11,864 nt of DNA from Anaerolineae bacterium (GTDB lineage Bacteria > Chloroflexota > Anaerolineae > B4-G1 > SLSP01). Numbering within the stretch: position 1 is the first letter of the stretch; each line of letters begins with the position of its first letter. The position numbers and the translations under genes were made by a program. Below are positions 1 to 7,495 of the stretch, one piece after another. The DNA is taken from NCBI GenBank assembly GCA_021159805.1, contig JAGHDT010000630.1, positions 1-11,864 of the forward strand, read 5' to 3'. The notes beneath the pieces were generated by a model that saw only the letters and a program-made list of their open reading frames with translations, had not been told where the DNA came from and did not search any database.

Positions 1-153
1 GACCTGGGTCAACTCGCCACCCTCATCGGTGGCGACGGCGACAATAGGAAGAAGTCCGGTAGGTACCGCGAACGCGGCAAGGAACGCGATGACAACCAGA
101 GATCGAACCACCCATGCAACTGCCCAGGGATCTGAGTCTTGTTTTCTCTTCAT
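1..153 (-). CDS. N-terminal fragment of a membrane-anchored or exported protein, function unknown
   Basis: An ATG at 153 opens a frame that runs without a stop to the window edge, giving 51 residues of a longer protein. The start is MKRKQDSDPW, followed by a hydrophobic stretch at about residues 19-41 (SLVVIAFLAAFAVPTGLLPI and onward). The tail turns hydrophilic (ATDEGGELTQV). This is the layout of an uncleaved signal anchor or a signal peptide, with basic residues at the N-terminus. No family can be recognised from so little. A GGGG stretch lies about 10 bases upstream of the ATG and could be a weak ribosome binding site. It is co-directional with the decayed hydrolase upstream. Confidence 0.55.
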   Translation of the reverse strand, partial: MKRKQDSDPWAVAWVVRSLVVIAFLAAFAVPTGLLPIVAVATDEGGELTQV

Positions 154-204
154 GCGTTCCGGCCCCATTCACGTCAAACAAACAACCTATCTCATGCGAC
201 GCTT

Positions 205-737
205 CTACTCATCCTTAGGGTTGATCCTATCCCAGTCATCGCGGTAAGTGAGAAGATCACTCAAGAAACGGTTGAGTCTGTTTGTCTTATCCAGCATCCG
301 ATCGTGTTGCGCGTCCTCAAATGCGTCTGCATAGCCATTGTAGTCAAGCCCGGCAAGTGCGCCATCGTCAGGAGTCTGGATGAGTGGATCTTGTTGCGCA
401 CTGACCAGCGCACCGGCAGATCGAGATCCCCGAGCAGCTCGACCAAGTCCTGATCCACAACAGAGCTAACGCTGCTCACGGCAGCGCCGCCATCCATCCC
501 GGCAGCCTCAACATCGACTTCCTTGTAGATCTTCAGATGCCGCCCCACGATAGCCCTGTCAGGATCCCCGAACCCCCAGAAATCCAGCGACTACGCCCAG
601 TAAGAAGATGACAAGTCCACCATGATCGGCACCCAGGTGCGCCAAGATCCCAACCAGCCGTGGAGAAACAACAAAGGCTTCCCCCGACCGAGGGCCTTGT
701 AGTGTACAAGACTGCTTTTGAGAGTGATCACGCTCAC
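205..737 (-). pseudogene. Decayed alpha/beta-hydrolase gene with nonsense codon, internal deletion and frameshift
   Basis: Three pieces of one hydrolase can be read on the minus strand. Piece 1 (about 737-594) reads VHYKALGRGKPLLFLHGWLG followed by SWRTWVPIM, the typical first beta strand and HG oxyanion motif. An in-frame TAG at 591-593 interrupts it just before SLDFWGFGD, the usual strand-3 motif. Piece 2, same frame, reads LKIYKEVDVE and later VVDQDLVELLGDLDLP, resembling the cap end and the strand before the acid. Piece 3 is shifted by one base near 400-413. It reads QQDPLIQTPDDG (the acid loop), then FEDAQHDRMLDKTNRLNRFL (the catalytic-His region) and ends at a TAG at 205-207. About 100 or more residues between pieces 1 and 2, including the expected GxSxG nucleophile elbow, are missing. 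The fragments are seen directly; the family call comes from knowledge of the fold. Homology may extend some way upstream of 737. Confidence 0.78.
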
Positions 738-762
738 AGACTGGAAGCCATCACAGCAGAAA

Positions 763-1140
763 CTATGCTTGGCTCAATTCCTCAAGGAGCTGTTTGACCT
801 GTATTGTCAGATCGTCCGGCGCAAAAGGCTTCAAGATGTACTTGACCGCGCCAGCGCCCAACCCCTCCTGAATCTCGCTCTCTTGCCCCTTCGCAGACAG
901 GAAAACGACCGGAGTATTCTGGGTTTCGGGCATCTGTTTGAGCGCTTCACACGCCTGGTAGCCGGTCATGAGCGGCATACGCACATCCATAAGAATCAGA
1001 TCAGGATGCTCCCGCGCGGCCAACTGCACGGCCTCAGCCCCATTTGACGCTGATACTACCTCAAAGCCCGCAAATTGGAGGGTAAGAGCAATCAACTCGC
1101 GGATGTCGCGCTCATCTTCAGCGACCAGGATCTTGACCAT
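763..1140 (-). CDS. Stand-alone CheY-like response regulator receiver
   Basis: The product is a single receiver domain of 125 residues with no output domain. The acid pocket is E8-D9, the phospho-acceptor is D52 in LILMDVRMPLMTG, the switch Ser is S82 in VVFLSAKG, and the conserved Lys is K104 in the KPF motif. All residues needed for phosphorylation are present, so it should accept phosphate from a histidine kinase and act through protein-protein contacts in the cytoplasm. The ATG at 1140 is preferred over an upstream start at 1182, because AGGGAG lies 8 bases before it and MVKILVAEDE is the normal receiver N-terminus. It is the last intact gene of the DUF4388-GTPase-V4R operon. No histidine kinase is visible in the window. 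Confidence 0.93.
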   Translation of the reverse strand: MVKILVAEDERDIRELIALTLQFAGFEVVSASNGAEAVQLAAREHPDLILMDVRMPLMTGYQACEALKQMPETQNTPVVFLSAKGQESEIQEGLGAGAVKYILKPFAPDDLTIQVKQLLEELSQA

Positions 1141-1166
1141 GTGCGGGCTCCCTATCAACGCCATAC

Positions 1167-1637
1167 CTACCAGCCAGAACAAGAATGCCGACCACCAATG
1201 CCTCGACAGATGATGACTCGAACGCAGGGTTCACTTTGCCGAAGTCCCATACTCGCTGAGGATGATCCCCCCCGAAGCAGAGGGCGATTGATCGCTGCCA
1301 AAAGCTGGGCCACATTCAGGAGTTTGCTCAGGAAGTCCAAAGCCCCCAGCGTACAGCCACTCTCCATATCTGGGACCACTGAGACAACAACAGGAACATC
1401 CGCCCTCTCTGGATCGCGCTTGAGCCGCTATAGTACCTCAAATCCATCCAAGTCCGGCAGACGGATATCGAGGGAGGTGAAATCGGGCAGCTTCTGTCGG
1501 GCTATCCGCAGCGCTTCCTCACCCAAAGCGGCGTTCACCACATAGAACTCTTCGGATGCCGGCGCCACCAGCAGCATCTTGGCGATCTCCCGGTCATCCT
1601 CAATCACCCGTATCGTGGGCACAGAAATCACCCCCAA
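1167..1637 (-). pseudogene. Response regulator receiver interrupted by an in-frame stop
   Basis: From about 1637 the frame reads TIRVIEDDREIAKML, then SLDIRLPDLDGFEVL with the phospho-acceptor Asp, and then hits TAG at 1428-1430. The same frame continues with RLKRDPERADVPVVV and LGALDFLSKLLNVAQLLAAI, which is the second half of a receiver including the Ser and the conserved Lys (SKL in place of the usual SKP). It stops at 1167, after a non-homologous tail. One nonsense change, for instance from CAG, would explain the break. Start candidates are a TTG at 1637 or in-frame GTG codons just inside it. It lies between the V4R gene and the intact receiver on the same strand. It could instead be a sequencing error or, much less likely, read-through; the first half alone cannot fold as a receiver. 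Confidence 0.75.
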
Positions 1638-1664
1638 GGCCCCCGGCGGTTCACCGTCATCCTG

Positions 1665-2309
1665 CTAGGCGAGCTGCTCCTGGGGTTCCTTGCCAATGCG
1701 GATCGTACACACAGGGTCCCCGCAAGCAATACAACTCGTCTCCTCAACCAAGAAGCGGTTGCCTCGGGTCACCCAGAAGAGCGTTTCCTCCAGCAGGCCA
1801 ACCGGGAAGGCGCAGATGGGCACATCCGCCCTCAGCCCCTCGCAGAAACCACATCTCTCCAGCACAACGAAGTAACTATCGCGGCCCTCGCCAAGCACAA
1901 CTCTCTGTCCGGAGTAGCGGTTGGAGATCTCTGCCACAACCTCAATACCGATCCTCATACGCAGCTTGAGCGGCAGAATCCGGAAAGCAACGTCCGCCAG
2001 GCCGACAATAGTGCCAAAGCCCTCAATCCAGTACTTGAAACTGGCCTGCCCTGCCTGTCTTGCGAGACGTCGGCCGCCGCTTACACCGTAGATGCTCTCA
2101 ATTGCCTCAAACAGCCTACCAACTTCGACATACGTGAGCCCCGGCTCGAAGTCCGCAGGCGGCAGGTCCTTGATCAGCTCAGGCAGCCGTGCGGTGACGA
2201 GAACTGCCTGGGTGCCATGCTCACCGATGACATCCTGAACCGCACGTAATAGAATACGCGACATCCTATTGGGAAACGCGTTGCCCTGATGGGCGTGGTA
2301 GTCACTCAC
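1665..2309 (-). CDS. V4R (4-vinyl reductase-like) domain protein
   Basis: The 214-residue protein has a mostly helical N-terminal part (about 15-135) and a V4R-type C-terminal part (about 140-207). The C-terminal part contains ERCGFCEG, then a Cys at 166, and the characteristic ending VEETSCIACGDPVCTIRI. Cysteines at 153, 156, 166, 193, 196 and 201 could bind a metal. V4R domains are small-molecule or metal-binding sensor domains related to bacteriochlorophyll 4-vinyl reductase and to the N-terminal part of XylR-like regulators; the ligand here is unknown. The GTG start at 2309 overlaps the end of the upstream small gene by 8 bases (GTGAGTGA), which suggests translational coupling. An in-frame ATG at 2264 (MSRILLRAVQ) is an alternative start. 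The operon setting suggests it senses a signal for the GTPase and receiver module. Confidence 0.82.
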   Translation of the reverse strand: MSDYHAHQGNAFPNRMSRILLRAVQDVIGEHGTQAVLVTARLPELIKDLPPADFEPGLTYVEVGRLFEAIESIYGVSGGRRLARQAGQASFKYWIEGFGTIVGLADVAFRILPLKLRMRIGIEVVAEISNRYSGQRVVLGEGRDSYFVVLERCGFCEGLRADVPICAFPVGLLEETLFWVTRGNRFLVEETSCIACGDPVCTIRIGKEPQEQLA

Positions 2310-2541
2310 TGTCGATCAGGCATAAGAGCTTAGTTGAGGAATTCAGCAGACCCGGGATCCTATAGAACAACCCGTCGAACCGTTGGCAGCCCGACAACTT
2401 GAGCTGCAACGCCGGATCGGAAACCTGGATGAAGATCCAACTGCAGCCACGGTGCTCACACCCCCCCGGATGCGTGAGCATTAACGAGAGCGGAACGGTG
2501 TCGCCCACAAACTGCGCGACCATCGCCGCACGCCCATCCAC
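2302..2541 (-). CDS. Small cysteine-containing protein of unknown function in the GTPase-V4R operon
   Basis: This is a 79-residue frame lying between the GTPase gene (gap of 9 bases) and the V4R gene (overlap of 8 bases), on the same strand. Its placement in a compact operon and good protein-like composition support it as real. Visible features are HPGGCEHRGCSW (Cys 28 and 33), Cys 52 and Cys 74, with alternating hydrophobic stretches that suggest beta strands (SWIFIQV, GLFYRIPGLL). I recognise no family. The start is uncertain: GTG at 2541 lacks a good ribosome binding site, and an in-frame ATG at 2523 (MVAQFVGDTV) is equally plausible. A ligand-binding or metal-binding accessory to the V4R protein is only a guess. 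Confidence 0.6.
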   Translation of the reverse strand: MDGRAAMVAQFVGDTVPLSLMLTHPGGCEHRGCSWIFIQVSDPALQLKLSGCQRFDGLFYRIPGLLNSSTKLLCLIDSE

Positions 2542-2550
2542 CGTGGGCCG

Positions 2551-3096
2551 TTATCCAAGGACCTTACCTTCATCCATAAGCTCTAGAATAGAGTAGAGCA
2601 ACTCCAACAAGACTTCCTTGACCGATTCCCTGTCGCTGGCCACACATGGCACAACTTTGACCCCGGATTCCACGCGCAGAACGATGCGCAAGTCCTCAGC
2701 CGGCCAGGCGTCGGCCAGATCCTGCTTATTGGCCGCCACAATATACGGCACCGGTGAATAGCTACGGAATGTCTCTAAAATCCGTCGCGCCTCCCGGAAA
2801 GTCTCAGGGCGCGTACTGTCCACCATCACCACAAACCCCAGCATGCCCTCCGAGAGCACTTCCCACATGAAATCGAAACGTTTCTGTCCGGGCGTGCCAA
2901 ACAGATAGAGAATCAGATCCTCATCAATCGTGATGCGCCCGAAGTCCATCGCAACGGTGGTTTGATCCTTGATGCGTTCGGATTCACGCGTGATTTTGCG
3001 TTCGGTCGAGACAACGTCAATCTCACTAATGCACTGAATCAGCTCAGTCTTCCCAGAGGAAAAGGGGCCCGTGATGATCATCTTCAACGTCTGCAT
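2551..3096 (-). CDS. Small Ras-like GTPase (MglA/Arf-like)
   Basis: The 181-residue protein carries the full set of GTPase motifs: the P-loop GPFSSGKT at 10-17, a G2 Thr near 47 (QTTVAMDFG), G3 as FGTPGQKRF at 67-74, G4 as NKQD at 123-126, and a degenerate G5 (CVASD) near 151. FGTPGQ and the compact size place it with bacterial MglA-like/Arf-like GTPases, which act as molecular switches in polarity, motility and signalling. ATG at 3096 is preferred over TTG at 3099, with GGGAG about 9 bases upstream; the gene starts right after the stop of the DUF4388 gene. No MglB/Roadblock activator gene is visible beside it, so its GAP or partner is unclear; the DUF4388 protein is the obvious candidate partner. 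Confidence 0.92.
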   Translation of the reverse strand: MQTLKMIITGPFSSGKTELIQCISEIDVVSTERKITRESERIKDQTTVAMDFGRITIDEDLILYLFGTPGQKRFDFMWEVLSEGMLGFVVMVDSTRPETFREARRILETFRSYSPVPYIVAANKQDLADAWPAEDLRIVLRVESGVKVVPCVASDRESVKEVLLELLYSILELMDEGKVLG

Positions 3097-3099
3097 CAA

Positions 3100-3960
3100 C
3101 TACAGCTCCCGAATACGACGAATCAGCCTCTGGATGATACCTCGCTTGACGGCCGGACGACGCATCTGGGGTTCTGCCTGCGGATCCGGCTTAGCAACCT
3201 GGTCGCTCGCCGGTGCCTGCGTCTCCACCGGTGCAGATAGAGGCCGTGGGGAACGCACGATCTCGACAAGGCTGGCCTGCAGCAAGCTGTAGACGATCTT
3301 TCGAATCTGCAGCTCATCCATGTTGTTGTAGTTAGCGATCTGTCGAATCGTATTGCGGGGATTGATAAAGGAAATCACGCGCCACTCTTCAACACTCAAG
3401 TTGATGTCGCGCAGGGGCGTGGTAGGGCGTTCCGCGAACTTGAGCGCGATACCCAGATCAGGGAGTTCGTCACTTAGCAACTCCCACTCTTTCAATCTGC
3501 GGCTGCCCTCCATAATCACGTTCTCCAGGGCAATTGAGGCCGTGATGCGCCCCTGAACCGGCAGTTCCGAGGGCTCGAATCTGAACGCCCCTTGGTTCCA
3601 CGAGAAGACCTGGAACACAAGGCCGAGGATGTGCTCACGAACGAGCCGCAGAAGGCCCTGCTGCTTGAGGTGACCGCTCGTGATCAGAACCCTGGCAATG
3701 TCCTGATCGGTCTTGCCGGGCATATTCTTCCGGATCATGCGGACATGATCCTCCGTGAAAATGCCGGCACGCTGAAGAATCACAGGCAGATAGTCGTCGA
3801 CGCCGGCCATCGAAACGTAGATCAGTCTACCCTCACGGAAACACAGATAAGCCTCTTTTTCCGACCCCGCTATGTAGAGAGTACCCGTCTTGCGAGCCAG
3901 GTTGATCAGGTTCAGCAGCTGGGTGATCCCAAAGTCTTCGAGCTTACCTTTAAGCGCCAT
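3100..3960 (-). CDS. DUF4388 (PATAN-type) domain protein
   Basis: The 286-residue protein starts MALKGKLEDFGITQLLNLIN, followed by KTGTLYI and CFREGRLIYVSM, the pattern of DUF4388/PATAN domains found in bacterial signalling and gliding systems, at about residues 1-60. The middle (about 90-180) contains VFSWNQGAFRFEP, also typical of DUF4388 proteins. At about 190-240 there is a helix-turn-helix-like stretch (TIRQIANYNNMDELQIRKIV). The tail is a Pro/Ala-rich linker with a basic end (VKRGIIQRLIRRIREL). An AAGGACGG ribosome binding site precedes the ATG. It is the first gene of the operon, with a candidate promoter about 110 bases upstream. It probably acts as an adaptor or partner of the downstream GTPase; this is inferred from the gene order. 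Confidence 0.88.
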   Translation of the reverse strand: MALKGKLEDFGITQLLNLINLARKTGTLYIAGSEKEAYLCFREGRLIYVSMAGVDDYLPVILQRAGIFTEDHVRMIRKNMPGKTDQDIARVLITSGHLKQQGLLRLVREHILGLVFQVFSWNQGAFRFEPSELPVQGRITASIALENVIMEGSRRLKEWELLSDELPDLGIALKFAERPTTPLRDINLSVEEWRVISFINPRNTIRQIANYNNMDELQIRKIVYSLLQASLVEIVRSPRPLSAPVETQAPASDQVAKPDPQAEPQMRRPAVKRGIIQRLIRRIREL

Positions 3961-4066
3961 AGACGACCGTCCTTATTCTGACCTGACGAAGCATAAAGAG
4001 GAGCGGAACCCAATCACAGACCGAGCCTCTGCTCGCAATCATTCACCCACTCCCATCAGCCAGCTC

Positions 4067-4094
4067 ATTATAATGGTCTCCTAACATTCAGCAA
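4067..4094 (-). promoter_or_regulatory. Candidate sigma-70 promoter of the DUF4388-GTPase operon
   Basis: On the minus strand a perfect TATAAT (4067-4072) is preceded, after 16 bases, by TTGCTG (4089-4094), which keeps the TTG of the -35 consensus. It lies in the 145-bp gap between recN and the DUF4388 gene, leaving a leader of roughly 100 bases. The -10 is strong and the -35 weak. Confidence 0.55.
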
Positions 4095-4105
4095 ACCCGA
4101 TAATC

Positions 4106-5938
4106 TCAGGGTTCCGCCGGGTACTTAATCGATCGAGCTTGCTCCAAGATCGCGCGGGCACCACTCTCAGCAGAAGCACCGTGCGTGCCCAGCATCTGCG
4201 CCAACTCAGCAACCCTATCGTCGCCTGATAATCGCCTCACGTGCGTCACGGTCCGACTATCGACCACTTCCTTGACCACTTTGAAATGGGCGTCGGCAAA
4301 GCCTGCTAACTGCGGCAGATGGGTGACGCAGAGGACCTGGTGATCGATGGTGTCGCCGACATCGTCAGCTCCATCAGTCGCCGTCAGATGCCACAGCTTG
4401 GCGCCCACCACGGCGCCAATCCGACCGCCGATCCCCTGATCGATCTCATCGAAAATCAGCGTAGGCATACGATCTGCGCGGGAGAGCACGGCCTTGAGCG
4501 CCAACATCAACCGGGAGGTCTCACCCCCCGATGCCGTGCGGATCAGTGATTTGAGACCCTCACCCACATTGAGGGCCACAAGAAATTCAACGGTATCTAT
4601 GCCCGTGGCATCAAACGCCGCACATTGGACCGGCGCAGCCTTCACCACCTCGGCACCGGTGCTGGTCACGACCACACCTCCGGGCAGTGCGCCATTGATC
4701 GACAACCCCGTATTCGCTTCCTGACGCGCGAAGCCAACCCCGAATCTCGCCCCCACCATCCGCAGATCGTTGAGTTCAGCCTCCACTGCAGCGCTCAACT
4801 GTACAGCGGCTTCCTGACGGCGCGATGACAGCTCAATTGCCAGTTCCCGGCATGCTGACAGGAGCCGGGACTCCTCTTGCTGCAGCTCGGAGATCCGCTC
4901 ATCGCTATGCTCCAGTGTGCTGAGTTCAGCGGCGGCGCGTTCGGCGTGGGCCAGAATGTCAGACACTTCACCACCATACTTGCGTGCCAGATGGCGAATG
5001 AGAATCAAGCGCTCCTCTACCCACGCCTGGCGTGTGGGATTGAACTCAATCTCGGCAGAATAATCACGCAGTACCTGTGCCAGATCCTCAATCTGATAGC
5101 CCGCCTCTTCCAGCATCCGTGACCGCGGCTCCAAGCTCCCGTCAATCCGCACGAGAGATACCATTTCCCGCTGGCTCTTCCCCAGCAGGTCCACTACCGT
5201 GGGGGTATCGTCCGGTCCCTCTTCCAGGAGAGCTACAACACTGGAGGCAAGCATCGCCAACTGCTCGGCATTCGAGAGACGCACCAGCTCAGCCTTAAGC
5301 TCTTCCGTCTCACGGAGCTTAAGCTCAGCCTGGTCGATCTCGTCAACCTGGAAACGCAGTAGATCGATCCGCTGCATCCTGTCCCGCTCGTTGCTCAGCA
5401 GATCAGCTAACTCACGCTGGAGTTGCCGGATCTCGCGCACCAGATGGGCGACGCGCTGCCGGAGAGATCCCAGATTGGCAAAGCGGTCTAGAAGATTGAT
5501 ATGTTCACGAACCCGCAGGAGGCTGAGATGGTCTCCCTGGCCATGCACATCAATGAGGGTCTCCGCGATCTCGCGGAGTAGCGAGACAGAGACAGCCCGA
5601 CCATTGACCCGGGCCACCGTGCGCCCGGAAGCACGCAGTTCGCGAGCCAACCACAGCGTATCAGGCGCGTCCCCTTCCAACCCTTCACGATCGAGGATCA
5701 GCGTCACAGCCGCCTGAAGTTCGGGGGAAAGGAGAAACATGCCTTCGACAGACCCGCGATCAGCCCCTCGGCGTATCGCGCCGATATCGGCACGCGTCCC
5801 CAAAATGAGCGTGACAGCATCGATCAGAATCGATTTACCCGCGCCTGTCTCACCTGTAAAGATGTTGAACCCCGGCTCCAAGGCAAGATGGAGTTCATCG
5901 ATAATGGCGAAGTCTTCGATGTGCAGTTCCCTTAGCAC
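4106..5938 (-). CDS. recN: DNA repair protein RecN
   Basis: RecN is an SMC-like ATPase that acts early in recombinational repair of double-strand breaks. The N-terminus (LRELHIEDFAIIDELHLALE) and Walker A GETGAGKS are followed by a long coiled-coil middle rich in Glu, Leu and Arg. The C-terminal ATPase half has the signature SGGETSRLMLALKAVL, Walker B TLIFDEIDQGIGG, and the switch His in VTHLPQLAGFAD. The open frame runs up to a GTG at 6049, but RecN normally begins right at the LRELHI strand, so I chose the GTG at 5938 (610 residues, a little longer than usual). A weak TTGCTT-16-TACTCT promoter match at 6002-6029 would lie inside the longer version, which also favours the later start. It is transcribed away from the mevalonate genes. 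Confidence 0.95.
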   Translation of the reverse strand: MLRELHIEDFAIIDELHLALEPGFNIFTGETGAGKSILIDAVTLILGTRADIGAIRRGADRGSVEGMFLLSPELQAAVTLILDREGLEGDAPDTLWLARELRASGRTVARVNGRAVSVSLLREIAETLIDVHGQGDHLSLLRVREHINLLDRFANLGSLRQRVAHLVREIRQLQRELADLLSNERDRMQRIDLLRFQVDEIDQAELKLRETEELKAELVRLSNAEQLAMLASSVVALLEEGPDDTPTVVDLLGKSQREMVSLVRIDGSLEPRSRMLEEAGYQIEDLAQVLRDYSAEIEFNPTRQAWVEERLILIRHLARKYGGEVSDILAHAERAAAELSTLEHSDERISELQQEESRLLSACRELAIELSSRRQEAAVQLSAAVEAELNDLRMVGARFGVGFARQEANTGLSINGALPGGVVVTSTGAEVVKAAPVQCAAFDATGIDTVEFLVALNVGEGLKSLIRTASGGETSRLMLALKAVLSRADRMPTLIFDEIDQGIGGRIGAVVGAKLWHLTATDGADDVGDTIDHQVLCVTHLPQLAGFADAHFKVVKEVVDSRTVTHVRRLSGDDRVAELAQMLGTHGASAESGARAILEQARSIKYPAEP

Positions 5939-6119
5939 CGGTAACGCAAGCCCTTTGCTACTGTTAGTTGATTGTTCATTTGAAGGGAGATGATCTGTTG
6001 CAGAGTATCCCAAACTGAAAAGAAAGCAAGGTGACCAGAGCGTCCTCACGCCAGAAACGGCAGACTTGGTATGAAATCAGTAAGGAAACGTGACCTGATA
6101 GCTTTTGAGAGAGCGCCTA

Positions 6120-6128
6120 TGCTATGAT
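6120..6128 (+). promoter_or_regulatory. Candidate extended -10 promoter of the mevalonate cluster
   Basis: The sequence TGCTATGAT fits an extended -10 element (TG-N-TATAAT-like). No good -35 is seen at the right distance, as expected for this promoter type. It lies 32 bases before the HMG-CoA reductase start. The ribosome binding site region at 6142-6153 holds AGGAGGT and then GAGG, so either could serve the ATG at 6161. Confidence 0.45.
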
Positions 6129-6160
6129 GTACTCGTTGAGAAGGAGGTAAGAGGCCCATA

Positions 6161-7438
6161 ATGTCAGCCAACGTCAATTCACGCCTAGCCGGATTCTACA
6201 AGCTCCCCCTCGAGACGCGTTTGGACCTCATTCAGCAACAGATACCACTGTCGGATGAAGAGGCACGCGTTCTGGGTGAAGGCCTGGGCCTGAGTTTGGA
6301 ACAAGCCAGTCACATGACGGAGAACACAGTTGGCCTGTACGCGCTGCCGTTGGGCATCGCGACGAATTTCAGGATCAATGGCAAGGATGTCCTGGTGCCT
6401 ATGGTCATCGAAGAGCCGTCCGTGATTGCGGGCGCCTCCTTGGCGGCCAAGCTGGTGCGAGCCGGGGGCGGGTTCGAGGCGGAGACCGATGATCCGGTCA
6501 TGATCGGCCAGATCCAGCTGGTGGGCTTGAGCAATGTCGCCGCAGCCCGCGACCAGGTGCTAGCGCACAGAGACAAGCTCATGCTGCTCGCCAACAACGT
6601 CGACCCCATCCTGGTTCGCCTGGGCGGCGGGGCCCGCGACATCCAGGCGCGCGTCCTGGAGACGCCCAAAGGGCCGATGCTCATCGTGCACCTGCACTTC
6701 GACGTTCGGGATGCTATGGGCGCCAATGCCGTGAATACGGCGTGCGAGCGGATGGCACCGGCCCTCGCGTCCATCACGGGCGGACAGGCATACCTGAGCA
6801 TACTCACCAACCTGGCAGATCAACGTCTGGCGCGCGCACGCGCCATCATACCGGAAGAAGCCCTCGCCTTTGGCGATTTCTCCGGAGAGCAGGTCGCCGA
6901 GGGAATTGAGCTCGCCTGGGCCTTCGCGTCCGCCGACCCCTACCGTGCGACGACCCATAACAAAGGGATTATGAACGGCATTGATGCCGTGACTTTGGCG
7001 ACCGGCAACGACTGGCGCGCCATCGAGGCTGGGGCCCATGCCTACGCCGCGCGCGAGGGACGGTACACGACCCTCAGCACGTGGCGCCGGGATGGTACAG
7101 GCAATCTGGTCGGCACACTGGAACTGCCGATGGCGCTGGGCACGATCGGGGGCGCTACCCGAGTCCATCCGACCGCCCGCGTCGCGCTCAAACTGCTCAA
7201 TGTGAGCAACGCCAGGGAACTGGCTGAGATTGTCGTCAGCGTCGGCTTGGCCCAGAATCTGGCGGCCATTCGCGCCTTGGCCACCGAAGGCATCCAAAAA
7301 GGACATATGAGCCTCCACGCGCGCCAGGTAGCTATGGCTGCGGGAGCCAAAGGCCAGGACATTGAACGCGTCGCTCAGGCGATGATTGACAAGGACGCCA
7401 TCCGTATCGACTACGCCGAGTCGTTGCTGTCAAAGTAG
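6161..7438 (+). CDS. mvaA: Hydroxymethylglutaryl-CoA reductase, class II
   Basis: The enzyme interconverts HMG-CoA and mevalonate with NAD(P)H; here it should make mevalonate for isoprenoids. The 425 residues match the length of class II enzymes (about 428 in Pseudomonas mevalonii). The catalytic residues fall almost exactly where that enzyme has them: Glu 84 in IEEPSVIAGAS, Lys 268 in NKGIMNGIDAV, Asp 284 in TGNDW, and His 382 in GHMSLHARQ. Other family motifs are FDVRDAMGANAVNTACE (180-196) and LELPMALGTIGGATRVHP (320-337). The class is often called degradative because of P. mevalonii, but the neighbouring HMG-CoA synthase and thiolase show a biosynthetic role. It is the first gene of the plus-strand cluster. 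The cofactor (NADH or NADPH) cannot be decided from what I can read. Confidence 0.97.
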   Translation: MSANVNSRLAGFYKLPLETRLDLIQQQIPLSDEEARVLGEGLGLSLEQASHMTENTVGLYALPLGIATNFRINGKDVLVPMVIEEPSVIAGASLAAKLVRAGGGFEAETDDPVMIGQIQLVGLSNVAAARDQVLAHRDKLMLLANNVDPILVRLGGGARDIQARVLETPKGPMLIVHLHFDVRDAMGANAVNTACERMAPALASITGGQAYLSILTNLADQRLARARAIIPEEALAFGDFSGEQVAEGIELAWAFASADPYRATTHNKGIMNGIDAVTLATGNDWRAIEAGAHAYAAREGRYTTLSTWRRDGTGNLVGTLELPMALGTIGGATRVHPTARVALKLLNVSNARELAEIVVSVGLAQNLAAIRALATEGIQKGHMSLHARQVAMAAGAKGQDIERVAQAMIDKDAIRIDYAESLLSK

Positions 7439-7495
7439 ATGTCACGTTCGCTTGCGCACACCAGGCAGCACGAAAATGCGGGGCCTGTTCTGCTC

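Noticed and set aside
1428..1430. Programmed stop read-through or pyrrolysine/selenocysteine decoding of the receiver TAG
   Set aside because: No supporting RNA structure or decoding genes are visible, and the stop falls at an ordinary position; a nonsense mutation or sequencing error is simpler.
1075..1545. Plus-strand frame of 156 codons across the two receivers
   Set aside because: It is Ser/Arg-rich and antisense to recognisable receiver sequence on the minus strand.
4084..4113. Possible terminator at the end of recN (AACCC/GGGTT around a 10-base loop)
   Set aside because: The stem is only 5 bp, overlaps the stop codon, and no T run follows.
5199..5717. Plus-strand frame of 172 codons inside recN
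   Set aside because: Low-complexity Ser/Arg composition typical of an antisense frame; RecN is clear on the other strand.
6560..7318. Long minus-strand frame of 252 codons opposite HMG-CoA reductase
   Set aside because: The plus strand codes a complete class II reductase with all catalytic residues; the opposite frame shows no family features and is a by-product of GC-rich codon use.
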